DNA of 64,000 bases from Streptomyces bicolor (GTDB lineage Bacteria > Actinomycetota > Actinomycetes > Streptomycetales > Streptomycetaceae): positions 1-64,000 of the forward strand of contig NZ_JOFS01000011.1 in NCBI RefSeq assembly GCF_000719285.1, read 5' to 3'. The notes beneath the pieces were generated by a model that was not told the DNA's origin, did no database searches, and saw only the letters and a list, made by a program, of their open reading frames with translations. The position numbers and the translations under genes are program-made. Below are positions 25,914-34,860 of the stretch, piece after piece (position 1 is the first letter of the stretch; each line of letters begins with the position of its first letter).

Positions 25914-26623
25914 GAAAGACCACGAAAGAGAGATCCGTGCAGCTCAGAGACCTGATCGGCTGCGTTGCCGCAGGTCAGGGCCGCCTGGTGGACGACTTCA
26001 AGAAGATCTCTTCGTCTCCGGCTTCGCGAATCGTGGTCCGCCTGCCATACGCGCTGCCCTCTCTTGCCGCGCCCCCTCACAACCAAGATCCGGACCATAC
26101 GCGGGCCAGATCGGCCCACTTCCCTTAGAACCGCGCATTCGCGTTGATCAGGGCGATGCGCGCGATGTACCACCAGCAGACGAAGAACCTGCTAGTCACT
26201 CTCCGGCGCAGCACCTTCGGATCGGACGCAAGCGGCGCTGCCGAGGACAGCGGCGACAACGGAATCTTGTGAGCCCTCAACGGCGGCAGCGTGAGCGACG
26301 CCGTCCCTCCGCAACGCCTGACTCGACCGCCAGCCAAGTCAGCATCGGTCCGGCCACCACCGAACCTGCAAACACCTCCGCAAGCCCCGCACCTGGGAGA
26401 AGAGCCCCTCGCCCGGGCCTGACGAGGCGTCAGCAAAGTCACCATTAGGTCAGCAAGAGTCCTGCCACAGCCGCCCACAGGCAGCCACACCATGGAATCG
26501 CCAACCGCACCAGCCGGAGCCAGCCAGCTATTCAGACGCCTCCCGGCAAGCAGGTGGAAGACAGTGAGAATTACCCGACCGCCTTCCGCCTTGCGGCCAC
26601 CAACGCTGACGCGTTTCAGCTGG

Positions 26624-27589
26624 TCAGCGCACTCTCCCCCGCGGCTTCAACGGCACCGGCGGCAGTTCCGGTGCGGGCAGTGGCGCCCCGTCGTACCCCT
26701 TCACCTCCCCGAACCGCGACCCTTCCATCCAGTCCCGACGCGCCTGCACGATCTCCTCCTGAGATCGCCCGATCCAGTTCCAGAACATGACCAGCTCCTC
26801 CTCGAACGGCTCACCGCCGAGGAGCATGAGGCCCGCGTCCGACTCGGCGCGCACCGGGAGTTCGGTGCGGCCGCAGCCGAGGTAGAGCATGGAGCCGGGC
26901 AGTACCGGTACGCCGTCCACGTGGGCCTCGCCGGACATGGACAGGACGGCGTACTCGAAGTCCGGCTCCAGGGGGAGGCGTACGTCCGCGCCGCGGGCCA
27001 GGGTCAGGTCCGCGCCGACGATCGGGGTGTACGTCGTACCGGGCGAGCTCGCGCCGTCGAGGTCGCCGAGGATCAGCGTGGCCCGCAGGCCCGGTGCCGT
27101 GACGACGGGCAGCTCGGCGTGGTGTTCGAAGTGCGGGTCGGTGTGGCGGTGGCCGTCCGGGAGGGCGACCCAGAGCTGGGCGCCGTGCAGGAAACGGGCG
27201 TGCGATCTGGGGCTCTCCTCGGAGTGGCTGATCGCCCGGCCCGAGGTCATCAGGCCCAGTTCCCGCGGGCGGATGGTCTGCAGGCTGCCGGTCGAGTCGC
27301 GGTGCAGCACCTCGCCCTCGTGCAGCCAGCTGACCGTCTGCAGACCCATGTGCGGGTGGGGCGGCACCTGCATGCCGGGCTCGTCGGCGATGTCGTCGGG
27401 GCCGTAGTGATCGACGAAACACCAGGCGCCGACCATGCGTCGACCCAGGTTGGGCAGCAGTCGACGCACTTCGGTGGACTCGCCGAGCTTGACGTGGCGA
27501 GGGCTGAGAAGTTCGCGTACGGGCTCCGCCACGACGAAACCACGGCCGCCGCAGATGGCGGGCACCGCCTCGCGATCAAGATTGCTCAT
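26624..27589 (-). CDS. Pirin family protein
   Basis: A 321-residue bicupin. The metal site is visible as PHPHMGLQTVSWLHEGEVLH and, later, SGRAISHSEESP, corresponding to the His-His-His-Glu ligands of pirins. Pirins act as quercetinases, redox sensors or regulators of central metabolism. ATG at 27589 is used; the gene diverges from a MarR-type pair, and an operator-like repeat lies between them. A Pro-rich tail ends the protein. Confidence 0.92.
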   Translation of the reverse strand: MSNLDREAVPAICGGRGFVVAEPVRELLSPRHVKLGESTEVRRLLPNLGRRMVGAWCFVDHYGPDDIADEPGMQVPPHPHMGLQTVSWLHEGEVLHRDSTGSLQTIRPRELGLMTSGRAISHSEESPRSHARFLHGAQLWVALPDGHRHTDPHFEHHAELPVVTAPGLRATLILGDLDGASSPGTTYTPIVGADLTLARGADVRLPLEPDFEYAVLSMSGEAHVDGVPVLPGSMLYLGCGRTELPVRAESDAGLMLLGGEPFEEELVMFWNWIGRSQEEIVQARRDWMEGSRFGEVKGYDGAPLPAPELPPVPLKPRGRVR

Positions 27590-27662
27590 GGCGCCCAAAC
27601 TAGCCCCGCCGGGGCCGCCGCGTCAGTCCGTCACCCGGCGCTGTCTCGATGCGGTTCAGAAA

Positions 27663-27689
27663 ATAGTAGTCATGGATATAGTAGCCATG
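27663..27689. promoter_or_regulatory. Operator-like repeat between pirin and the MarR pair
   Basis: ATAGTAGTCATG (27663-27674) and ATAGTAGCCATG (27678-27689) form an 11 of 12 direct repeat. CATGG/CCATG (27671-27689) also form an inverted repeat. The site is AT-rich for this genome and lies 14 bases before the MarR start, as expected for an autoregulated MarR operator. Confidence 0.6.
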
Positions 27690-27702
27690 TACTGTATCGA
27701 GC

Positions 27703-28251
27703 ATGAGCAAGGGTTCCGAGAAGGCCACTCCCGGTTTCCTGGTGTGGCGCCTGTCGACGAAGTGGCGGGTCGCGGTCGACCGGGCCGTGACCCCACTGGG
27801 GCTCACCCATGCGCAATACGCGCTGGTGGCCTCGCTGTACGGCATGCAGCGCCGCGGGGAACGCCCCAGCCAGCGGCGTCTCGCCGACCACACCGGACTG
27901 GAACCGCTCTACGTCTCCAAGCTGGCGCGCTCCCTGGAGAGCGCCGGTCTCCTCGAACGCACCAGGGACCCCCGTGACCCGCGCGCGGTGCAGCTGGCGC
28001 TGACCGAGCAGGGCCGTGAGCGGACCCGTCAGGCGATCAAGGTCGTCCAGGGGCTGCTCGAGCAGTTGCTGGCGCCGCTCGGCGGGCTGGACAGCGCGCG
28101 CACCGGGGAGTTCACGCGCGACCTGGCGATCCTGCTCGACGCGCCTCTCGACCCGCTCGCCCTCGACCCGCTCGCCCTCGACCCGCTCGCCCTCGACCCG
28201 CTCGCCCTCGACACCGAGTCAGGCAACGAGTCCGACAAGGAGCAGTCATGA
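27703..28251 (+). CDS. MarR family regulator with a repeated C-terminal tail
   Basis: A 182-residue winged-helix regulator: WRVAVDRAVTPLGLTHAQYA, recognition helix SQRRLADHTGLEPLYVSKLA and wing DPRDPRAVQLALTEQGRER. After the MarR fold a tail consists of the pentapeptide DPLAL repeated four times, encoded by perfect 15-bp repeats. Its stop overlaps the start of the next gene (ATGA), so the two are translationally coupled. It diverges from pirin and probably controls it. Confidence 0.9.
   Translation: MSKGSEKATPGFLVWRLSTKWRVAVDRAVTPLGLTHAQYALVASLYGMQRRGERPSQRRLADHTGLEPLYVSKLARSLESAGLLERTRDPRDPRAVQLALTEQGRERTRQAIKVVQGLLEQLLAPLGGLDSARTGEFTRDLAILLDAPLDPLALDPLALDPLALDPLALDTESGNESDKEQS
28150..28209 (+). 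repeat. Four perfect 15-bp tandem repeats inside the MarR gene
   Basis: GACCCGCTCGCCCTC occurs four times without a mismatch, coding for DPLAL each time. Such perfect repeats can change copy number by slippage without breaking the frame. Confidence 0.95.
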
Positions 28252-28712
28252 CCACCACCCAGCCGCCGACCACCACCACTCCCCTGCTCGACCCCCGGGT
28301 CATAGCCCTGGCCCACTACGCCGGCCGCGCGCTTCTCGAGCGCGTACTGGCCCGCCACGGCGCGACGTTCCAGCAGTCCGTCACCCTTCGACTCGTCGCC
28401 GTCGCGGACGGACCGGTCGAGCGGGACCACCTCGTCGACAGTGTCGTCGGCGCGCTGAAGATCGACGCCGCGGAGGCTCACTCCGTGGTCGGCGAACTCA
28501 TCACCGCGGAGTTGCTGGCCCCTCAGGAGCGGTCCCGGGTAGGGATCACGGACGCCGGACGGGAGCTGTACGTCAGGACTTCCACCGAGACCGCCCCCAT
28601 CAGCGCCCGGATCTACGCCGGTATCCCGACGGAGGATCTGGCCGTCGCCGGACGCGTGCTGACCCTCATCACCCAGCGGGCCGACGCCGAGCTCGCCGCC
28701 ATGACCGGGTGA
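28248..28712 (+). CDS. MarR-like winged-helix protein, partner of the preceding gene
   Basis: A 154-residue protein with a Thr/Pro-rich start and a MarR-like core: VTLRLVAVADGPVERDHLVD, HSVVGELITAELLAPQERSR with VGITDAGRELY as wing, and a closing helical segment. The start overlaps the upstream stop. It may form a heterodimer with the first regulator or sense the ligand. Confidence 0.75.
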   Translation: MTTTQPPTTTTPLLDPRVIALAHYAGRALLERVLARHGATFQQSVTLRLVAVADGPVERDHLVDSVVGALKIDAAEAHSVVGELITAELLAPQERSRVGITDAGRELYVRTSTETAPISARIYAGIPTEDLAVAGRVLTLITQRADAELAAMTG

Positions 28713-28769
28713 CCAGTGGTGGAATATTGAACTACCGCGCTCCGTTGACGGCGTCGAAGGAGGTCACGA

Positions 28770-29117
28770 GTGGACACGACGTACTACGACCACGGAACAC
28801 CGGCCGAGCGCTGGGAGCGCGCGCAGATGTTCTTCGGCGCCAAGGACTACGCCGCCGCCGCGCGCGTCCTCGGCAAGCTGGTCGAGGAGGCGCCCGAGCA
28901 GACCGGACCGCGGCTGCTGCTGGCGCGCGCCTACTACCACTCGGCCCAACTGCGGCGTGCGGAGAGCGAGTTGCGTGTAGTCATCGAGCGCGACCCCGTC
29001 GAGCAGTACGCCCGGCTGATGCTGGGCCGCACCCTGCAACGGCAGGGACGGCACGCGGAGGCAGAGCCGCACATGCGCCTCGCGTCGGCGCTGGCGGGCG
29101 ACTTCGAGCAGCTCTGA
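28770..29117 (+). CDS. Tetratricopeptide-repeat protein
   Basis: A 115-residue soluble protein made of about three TPR units: AQMFFGAKDYAAAARVLGKL, LLARAYYHSAQLRRAESELR and LMLGRTLQRQGRHAEAEPHM. GTG at 28770 has GGAGG six bases upstream. TPRs form protein-binding scaffolds; no enzymatic part is present. It is followed by a terminator. Confidence 0.88.
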   Translation: MDTTYYDHGTPAERWERAQMFFGAKDYAAAARVLGKLVEEAPEQTGPRLLLARAYYHSAQLRRAESELRVVIERDPVEQYARLMLGRTLQRQGRHAEAEPHMRLASALAGDFEQL

Positions 29118-29126
29118 GCATGGCGA

Positions 29127-29157
29127 GGGGCCCGGATCCCCCCGGAAACCGGGCCCC
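29127..29157. terminator. Bidirectional terminator between convergent genes
   Basis: Stem GGGGCCCGG / CCGGGCCCC with a 13-base loop, 9 bases after the TPR gene and 18 bases before the end of the opposing PepSY gene. Confidence 0.8.
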
Positions 29158-29175
29158 AAGTGTTGGGGTTCTCCG

Positions 29176-30585
29176 CTACTTCGCTTCCGCGGGCGTCCGC
29201 TTCCCCCGCCGATGGGCCACCTCGCCCAGCACGACGTCCACGACGACGAAGGCGGCCAGCGAGATGCCGAGCAGCGGCAGGAAGTAGCCGATCACGGCGA
29301 CCACCGCCACCAGCGGGACCAGGATCAGCGGAGGCACCTGCTGCCAGGCGCCGCGCGGGATGGGCCGCCCGAAGGCGGAGCCGCGACCGCGCTGCCACCA
29401 CATGCGGTAGCCCCACACGATCAGCAGGATCAGCGAAAGTGCCAGCAGCATCAGGGCGATCTGGTTGACCAGCCCGAACAGGACCCCGGTGTGCAGGTCG
29501 ATGCCCCAGCGGGTCAACTTGGCCAGCACGGGGAAGTCGGTGAACCGCAGCACGTCGACGACCTCGCCGGAGGCAGGGTCGATGGCGACCGAGTCCTGCT
29601 TCGTCGGCCAGCTGCGCTGCACCTGCTTCACCACGTACGCGGACGAGTCGTCGGCGGGCGGCACGATCTCCACGGGATCGCCCAGGCCCTCGGCGCGCGC
29701 GGCGGCCAGAACCTTGTCGAGGCCGACGCCGTGCTCGCCGCTCCCTCCGGTGCCGGCGGCGGCGCCGTGGCCCCCGTGGTCGCCGCCCGCCGAGGCCGAG
29801 ACGGACGGGGTGGCCTGGCCGAGCGAGGTGCGCAGTTCGTCGATGTTGGCGCCGGCGTACGCCGACCAGGTCAGGCCGGTCGCCGACAGGAAGAAGAACC
29901 CGATCGCGGCCCAGACGCCGACAGTGCCGTGCAGGCCGAGCGTACGACGGCGGCCACTGGTGCCCCGCACCTTGCGCAGGGCGCGGCGGCGGGTGAACCA
30001 CAGCACCAGGCCGCCGGCCGCGATCACCCACAGCCAGCTGGCCGCCAACTCGCTGTAGAGGCGACCGGTCTCGCCGAGGTGAAGGTCGCGGTGGAACTCG
30101 TCGATCCAGGTGCGCAGGGGCAGCGCGCCGGTCGCGCCGTACTGTTCGAGGGAGCCGCGCACCTCGGCGGTGTACGGGTCGACGAACACGGCGAGCGTGT
30201 GGTCGGGGTTGACGCCCTCGACGCCGGACAGCAGCACCCTGGTGGACGCGTCGTCCGCCGGTGAGGGCCGTACCGCCGAGACCGTGCCCTCGGGGTGGGC
30301 CTTGCGCGCGGCGGCGACCTGCTCGGACATCGGCAGCTTCTCGTCGCCGACCGGGACGGTCATCTCGTGGGAGTACACGAGCTTCTCGGCCTGGAAGGCT
30401 CCGGCGTAAAGGAAGCCGGTGGCCGCGGCGACGAGCAGGAACGGCGCGACGAGCACGCCGGCGTAGAAGTGCAGTCGCAGGATCAGCGGACGCAGCGGTG
30501 CCCATCTGCTGGGCGGCGACGCCGGGGCGTCGGGCTGCGACGCCTCCTCGGTGGCGGTCGAGGGAGCGGTGGACATCGGCGGCAT
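29176..30585 (-). CDS. PepSY-associated membrane protein
   Basis: A 469-residue protein with four main membrane helices: LHFYAGVLVAPFLLVAAATG, WLWVIAAGGLVLWFTRR, LHGTVGVWAAIGFFFLSATG, and a final pair around IALMLLALSLILLIVWGYRM. The two PepSY domains lie outside the membrane, and conserved His in LRLHFYAG, DLHLGE, LHGTVG and DLHTG are as in the PiuB/iron-regulated family that may reduce or handle metals. A Gly/His-rich loop (DHGGHG) sits between. The start may be Met1 or the internal Met4. Confidence 0.87.
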   Translation of the reverse strand: MPPMSTAPSTATEEASQPDAPASPPSRWAPLRPLILRLHFYAGVLVAPFLLVAAATGFLYAGAFQAEKLVYSHEMTVPVGDEKLPMSEQVAAARKAHPEGTVSAVRPSPADDASTRVLLSGVEGVNPDHTLAVFVDPYTAEVRGSLEQYGATGALPLRTWIDEFHRDLHLGETGRLYSELAASWLWVIAAGGLVLWFTRRRALRKVRGTSGRRRTLGLHGTVGVWAAIGFFFLSATGLTWSAYAGANIDELRTSLGQATPSVSASAGGDHGGHGAAAGTGGSGEHGVGLDKVLAAARAEGLGDPVEIVPPADDSSAYVVKQVQRSWPTKQDSVAIDPASGEVVDVLRFTDFPVLAKLTRWGIDLHTGVLFGLVNQIALMLLALSLILLIVWGYRMWWQRGRGSAFGRPIPRGAWQQVPPLILVPLVAVVAVIGYFLPLLGISLAAFVVVDVVLGEVAHRRGKRTPAEAK

Positions 30586-30737
30586 CTCCGGGGCGTGGGA
30601 CGGCGAGGGGGACGTTCTTCTCTCTGCAGTAGCGGTCCAGTAGTCGGATGGCGGGTCCGTCGAGTTCCGGACGCGTTAAGTGGCGTACGTCACACGGGAA
30701 TCGGCGGGTCCTGCGCGCGCCATGGCATGCTGGCGCG

Positions 30738-31385
30738 ATGGCAACTCCGAACGACCGCGCCTCCGTGGCCGAACAGATCGAGCAACTCCTCGCCACCGAG
30801 GGCCCGTTGCCCATCGTGGCGGCCGGCGATCCGGTGCTGCGGCGTCCCACCGAGCCCTTCGACGGTCAACTGGACCCGGCGCTGCTGGCCCGCTTCGTCG
30901 AGGCCCTCCGGATCACCATGCACGCGGCGCCGGGCGTCGGCCTCGCGGCACCGCAGGTCGGTGTGCCGCTGCGGATCGCGGTGATCGAGGACCCGGCACC
31001 GGTGCCGGAGGAGGTGCGGCTGGCGCGGGGGCGGGTGCCGCAGCCGTTCCGGGTGCTGGTGAACCCGTCGTACGAACCGGTGGGTGCCGCTCGTGCCGCG
31101 TTCTTCGAGGGCTGCCTGAGCGTCCCGGGCTACCAGGCGGTGGTGGCACGGCCCGCCGAGGTACGGCTCACCTGCGAGGACGAGCACGGGCGCGCGGTCG
31201 ACGAGGTGTTCACGGGGTGGCCCGCCCGGATCGTGCAGCACGAGACGGACCACCTCGACGGCATGCTCTACCTGGACCGGGCCGAACTGCGCTCACTGTC
31301 CTCGAACCAGGCGGTGGCCGAGTACTGGGCGCAGCCGGCCCCGGGCGAGGCGGCGAAGGCCCTGGGCTTCCGACTGCCGGACTGA
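30738..31385 (+). CDS. def: Peptide deformylase
   Basis: A 215-residue metallohydrolase that removes N-formyl from new proteins. All three motifs are intact: GVGLAAPQ (66-73), EGCLS (124-128, Cys126 metal ligand) and HETDH (168-172, two His ligands and catalytic Glu169). It is longer than the E. coli enzyme because of an N-terminal extension and an insertion around 88-105. ATG at 30738 is chosen because the family N-terminus begins shortly after. It may be a secondary paralogue; no fmt gene is adjacent. Confidence 0.93.
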   Translation: MATPNDRASVAEQIEQLLATEGPLPIVAAGDPVLRRPTEPFDGQLDPALLARFVEALRITMHAAPGVGLAAPQVGVPLRIAVIEDPAPVPEEVRLARGRVPQPFRVLVNPSYEPVGAARAAFFEGCLSVPGYQAVVARPAEVRLTCEDEHGRAVDEVFTGWPARIVQHETDHLDGMLYLDRAELRSLSSNQAVAEYWAQPAPGEAAKALGFRLPD

Positions 31386-31408
31386 GCAGGCCGGTTGGCG
31401 GCCGTAGG

Positions 31409-32842
31409 TCAGTTGTCGCGGTACGACTCGAGGAGCCGCAGCCACACTTCGCTGATCGTCGGGTACGACGGGACCGCGTGCCACAGCCTGCTGATCGGCA
31501 CCTGACCGGCGACCGCGACGGTCGCCGAGTGGATGAGTTCGCCGACGCCGGGGCCGACGAAGGTCACGCCGAGGAGGATCTCGCGCTCCAGGTCGACGAC
31601 CATGCGGGCGCGCCCGCGGTAGCCGTCGCCGTACAGCGACGCCCCGGATACCGAGGCGAGGTCGTAGTCCACGGCGCGGACGCGGTGGCCGGCCTGTTCC
31701 GCCTCCGCCAAGGACAGGCCCACGGCGGCGGCCTCCGGGTCGGTGAAGACGACCTGGGGGACCGCGGCGTGGTCGGCGGTGGCCGCGTGGGCGCTCCAGG
31801 GGTCGGATTCCAGCAGGGGGACGCCGGAGGCGCGGGCGGCGATGGCCGCGCCCGCGATGCGGGCCTGGTACTTGCCCTGGTGGGTGAGGAGCGCCCGGTG
31901 ATTGACATCGCCCACCGCGTACAGCCACTCGCTGCCGGTGACCCGCAGGGTGTCGTCGACCTCCAGCCAGGAGCCGGGCTCCAGGCCGACCGTGTCCAGG
32001 CCTATGTCGTCGGTGCGCGGGGCGCGCCCGGTCGCGAAGAGTATCTCGTCGGCCTCGATGCGGTCGCCGCGGTCGGTGACGACCACGAGGGTGCCGTTCT
32101 CCCTGGTCACCGACTCCGCCGAGGTCCCGGTGCGGACATCGGCGCCGGCCTCGGTGAGCGCCTCGGCGACGAGTTCGCCGGCGAACGGCTCCATGCGGTT
32201 GAGCAGGCCCTTGCCGCGGACGAGGAGTGTGACCCGGGAGCCGAGGGCCTGATAGGCCGTGGCCATCTCGGTGGCGACCACTCCCCCGCCGACCACGATC
32301 AGACGGCCGGGCACGGCCTGGGCGCCGGTGGCTTCTCGGCTGGTCCACGGCTTGACGTCGGCGAGGGCGGGCAGGTCGGGCAGGACGGCCCGGCTGCCGG
32401 TGCACACGGCGACGGCGTGCCGGGCGGTCAGGACATGCCGTACGCCGTCGGGGCCGGTCACCTCCAGGGTGCGGGGTCCGGTGAGGCGGCCGTGGCCGCG
32501 GTAGAGGTCGGCGCCGATGCCGCTCAGCCACCCGACCTGGCCGTCGTCCTGCCAGTTCGAGGTGTACTCGTTGCGCCGGGCGAGGACAGCTGCCGCGTCG
32601 AGGGGGCCCTGCACCGCCTGGCTGAGGCCGGGCAGGCGGCGGGCGTCGGCCTGGGCTATGGCCGGGCGCAGCAGCGCCTTGCTGGGCATGCACGCCCAGT
32701 ACGAGCACTCGCCGCCGACCAGCTCGCTCTCCACGACCGCGGTGGTCAGTCCGGCCGCACGGGTGCGGTCGGCCACGTTCTCCCCCACGGGCCCGGCCCC
32801 GAGGACCACGACGTCGTACGCGATGGAATCCGTTTCCGTCAT
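31409..32842 (-). CDS. Class I pyridine nucleotide-disulfide oxidoreductase
   Basis: A 477-residue flavoprotein of the lipoamide dehydrogenase/mercuric reductase class. The FAD motif is VVLGAGPVGENVA, the redox pair Cys46-Cys51 lies in GGECSYWACMPSK, and the NAD(P) site is IVVGGGVVATEMATAYQALG. At the end the usual His-x-x-x-x-Glu pair is not seen in standard form, so the dithiol substrate is uncertain. ATG at 32842 gives the best N-terminus. Thioredoxin diverges from it. Confidence 0.88.
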   Translation of the reverse strand: MTETDSIAYDVVVLGAGPVGENVADRTRAAGLTTAVVESELVGGECSYWACMPSKALLRPAIAQADARRLPGLSQAVQGPLDAAAVLARRNEYTSNWQDDGQVGWLSGIGADLYRGHGRLTGPRTLEVTGPDGVRHVLTARHAVAVCTGSRAVLPDLPALADVKPWTSREATGAQAVPGRLIVVGGGVVATEMATAYQALGSRVTLLVRGKGLLNRMEPFAGELVAEALTEAGADVRTGTSAESVTRENGTLVVVTDRGDRIEADEILFATGRAPRTDDIGLDTVGLEPGSWLEVDDTLRVTGSEWLYAVGDVNHRALLTHQGKYQARIAGAAIAARASGVPLLESDPWSAHAATADHAAVPQVVFTDPEAAAVGLSLAEAEQAGHRVRAVDYDLASVSGASLYGDGYRGRARMVVDLEREILLGVTFVGPGVGELIHSATVAVAGQVPISRLWHAVPSYPTISEVWLRLLESYRDN

Positions 32843-32973
32843 GGGGTCAGTCTTGCGGGTGGTGTGCGGCGTGGCCACACGGGTACGCGCGCGGAATACC
32901 CAGCGGAATACGCAACCGTGCGGCCGTGTTGTCGCCGACGGCTTCGCCCCACACCAGGAAGAGGGATATCGCC

Positions 32974-33360
<387 letters not shown>

Positions 33361-33393
33361 GACCGGGGTGCAGCGGACCGGCAGGAACCCCGT

Positions 33394-34830
33394 CTAGAAG
33401 GGGTACGCCGCCACGTCCCCGCGCACCGTCGTCCAGCGCACGTCGGTGAACGCCTCCAGGTTGGCCTCGCCGCCGAACCGGGCGCCGGTGCCGGAGGCGG
33501 CGATGCCGCCGAAGGGGGCGACGGCCTCGTCGTTCACGGTCTGGTCGTTGATGTGCACGATGCCAGTCGGGATGCGCTCGGCCAGATCGAGGCCGCGGGC
33601 GGCGTCACCGGTGACGATGCCCAGGGAGAGGCCGTAGGAGCTCGCCGCGGCGAGCGCGGCGGCCTCGTCGGCGGTGCTGAAGGCGCGTACGGGCGCGACA
33701 GGACCGAAGACCTCCTCGGCGTACGCGGGGGTCTGCTCGTCGACTCCGGCGAGCACCGTCGGCCGGTAGAAGAGCTCCTCGTGGGTGCCGCCCGCCGCCA
33801 GCTTGGCGCCCCGGGAGGTGCTGGCCTCCACCAGCCCGTGCACCTTGCCGAGCTGGCCGGCGTCGATGAGCGGGCCGAGGTGGACCTGGGCGCGGTGCGG
33901 GTCGCCGACGGCGAGGGAGTCGGCCTTGGCCGCGAGCCGCTCGACGTACTCCGCGTACAGGGACTGGTGGACGAGGTGGCGGCCGGTCGTCATGCAGATC
34001 TGGCCCTGGTGGAAGAAGGAACCCCAGGCCGCCGTGGAGATCACCGCGTCGATGTCGGCGTCCTCCAGCACGATCAGCGCGGAGTTGCCGCCCAACTCCA
34101 AGTGCGCGCGCTTGAGATGCCGCCCGGCGGCCTCGCCGACGGCCCGGCCGGCGGCCGTGGACCCGGTGAAGGAGATCACGGGCACCCGCGGGTCGGCCAC
34201 CAGCGCCTGGCCCGCCTCGGGGCCGCCCGGCAGGATGTGCAGCAGCCCCTCCGGCAGACCGGCCTCGGCGAAGACCGCGGCCAACGACAGCCCGCCGCAG
34301 ACCGCGGTGCGCGGGTCCGGCTTCAGCACCACCGCGTTGCCGAGCGCGAGGGCCGGGGCGACCGAGCGGATGGACAGGATCAGCGGGGCGTTGAACGGGG
34401 AGATCACGCCGACGACCCCGACGGGGACCCGGCGCGTGTAGGACAGCCGGGGTGCTTCGCTGGGCAGGACCTGACCGGCCGGGCGGGAGGCGAGGGCCGC
34501 GGCCTCGTAGCACTCCTGGGCGGCGACGTGCAGCTCGAAGTCGGCCTTGCCGGGGATCGAGCCCGACTCGCGGACGATCCACTCGCGCAGCTCCTCGGCG
34601 TGCGCGGCGAACAGGTCACCGGCCTTGCGCAGCACACCGGCGCGCACGAAGTGCGGGACGCGGGCCCACTCGGAGTGGGCGGCACGGGCGGCCTGTGCGG
34701 CCGTACCGACGTCCTCGGCGGTGGCCAGGGTGACGGTGCCGAGGGTGTCGCCGGTGGCGGGCTCGGTGACGGCGTACTCCTCTCCCGACAGGGAGCTGGA
34801 CTGCCAGGTCTTGGGGTCGAGCAACGGCAT
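33394..34830 (-). CDS. Aromatic aldehyde dehydrogenase (benzaldehyde/vanillin type)
   Basis: A 478-residue NAD(P)-dependent dehydrogenase. Catalytic Glu245 (LELGGNSAL) and Cys279 (FFHQGQICMTTGR) are present; FFHQGQIC is typical of benzaldehyde and vanillin dehydrogenases. It starts at ATG 34830 with GGAGA upstream, 30 bases after the pobA stop. With PobA downstream of 4-hydroxybenzoate, it most likely oxidises 4-hydroxybenzaldehyde or vanillin-like aldehydes to acids that feed the protocatechuate route. Confidence 0.9.
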   Translation of the reverse strand: MPLLDPKTWQSSSLSGEEYAVTEPATGDTLGTVTLATAEDVGTAAQAARAAHSEWARVPHFVRAGVLRKAGDLFAAHAEELREWIVRESGSIPGKADFELHVAAQECYEAAALASRPAGQVLPSEAPRLSYTRRVPVGVVGVISPFNAPLILSIRSVAPALALGNAVVLKPDPRTAVCGGLSLAAVFAEAGLPEGLLHILPGGPEAGQALVADPRVPVISFTGSTAAGRAVGEAAGRHLKRAHLELGGNSALIVLEDADIDAVISTAAWGSFFHQGQICMTTGRHLVHQSLYAEYVERLAAKADSLAVGDPHRAQVHLGPLIDAGQLGKVHGLVEASTSRGAKLAAGGTHEELFYRPTVLAGVDEQTPAYAEEVFGPVAPVRAFSTADEAAALAAASSYGLSLGIVTGDAARGLDLAERIPTGIVHINDQTVNDEAVAPFGGIAASGTGARFGGEANLEAFTDVRWTTVRGDVAAYPF

Positions 34831-34860
34831 TGCGACTCTCCGTTCGATCACCGGCGGGAC

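Noticed and set aside
25763..26173. 136-codon minus frame in the gene-free region
   Set aside because: No codon bias, no ribosome site, no recognisable motif.
26492..27706. 404-codon plus frame opposite pirin
   Set aside because: Shadow of the pirin gene; the residues follow the complement composition.
29212..30264. 350-codon plus frame opposite the PepSY protein
   Set aside because: His/Asp/Gln-rich shadow without motifs; the opposite strand has conserved membrane helices.
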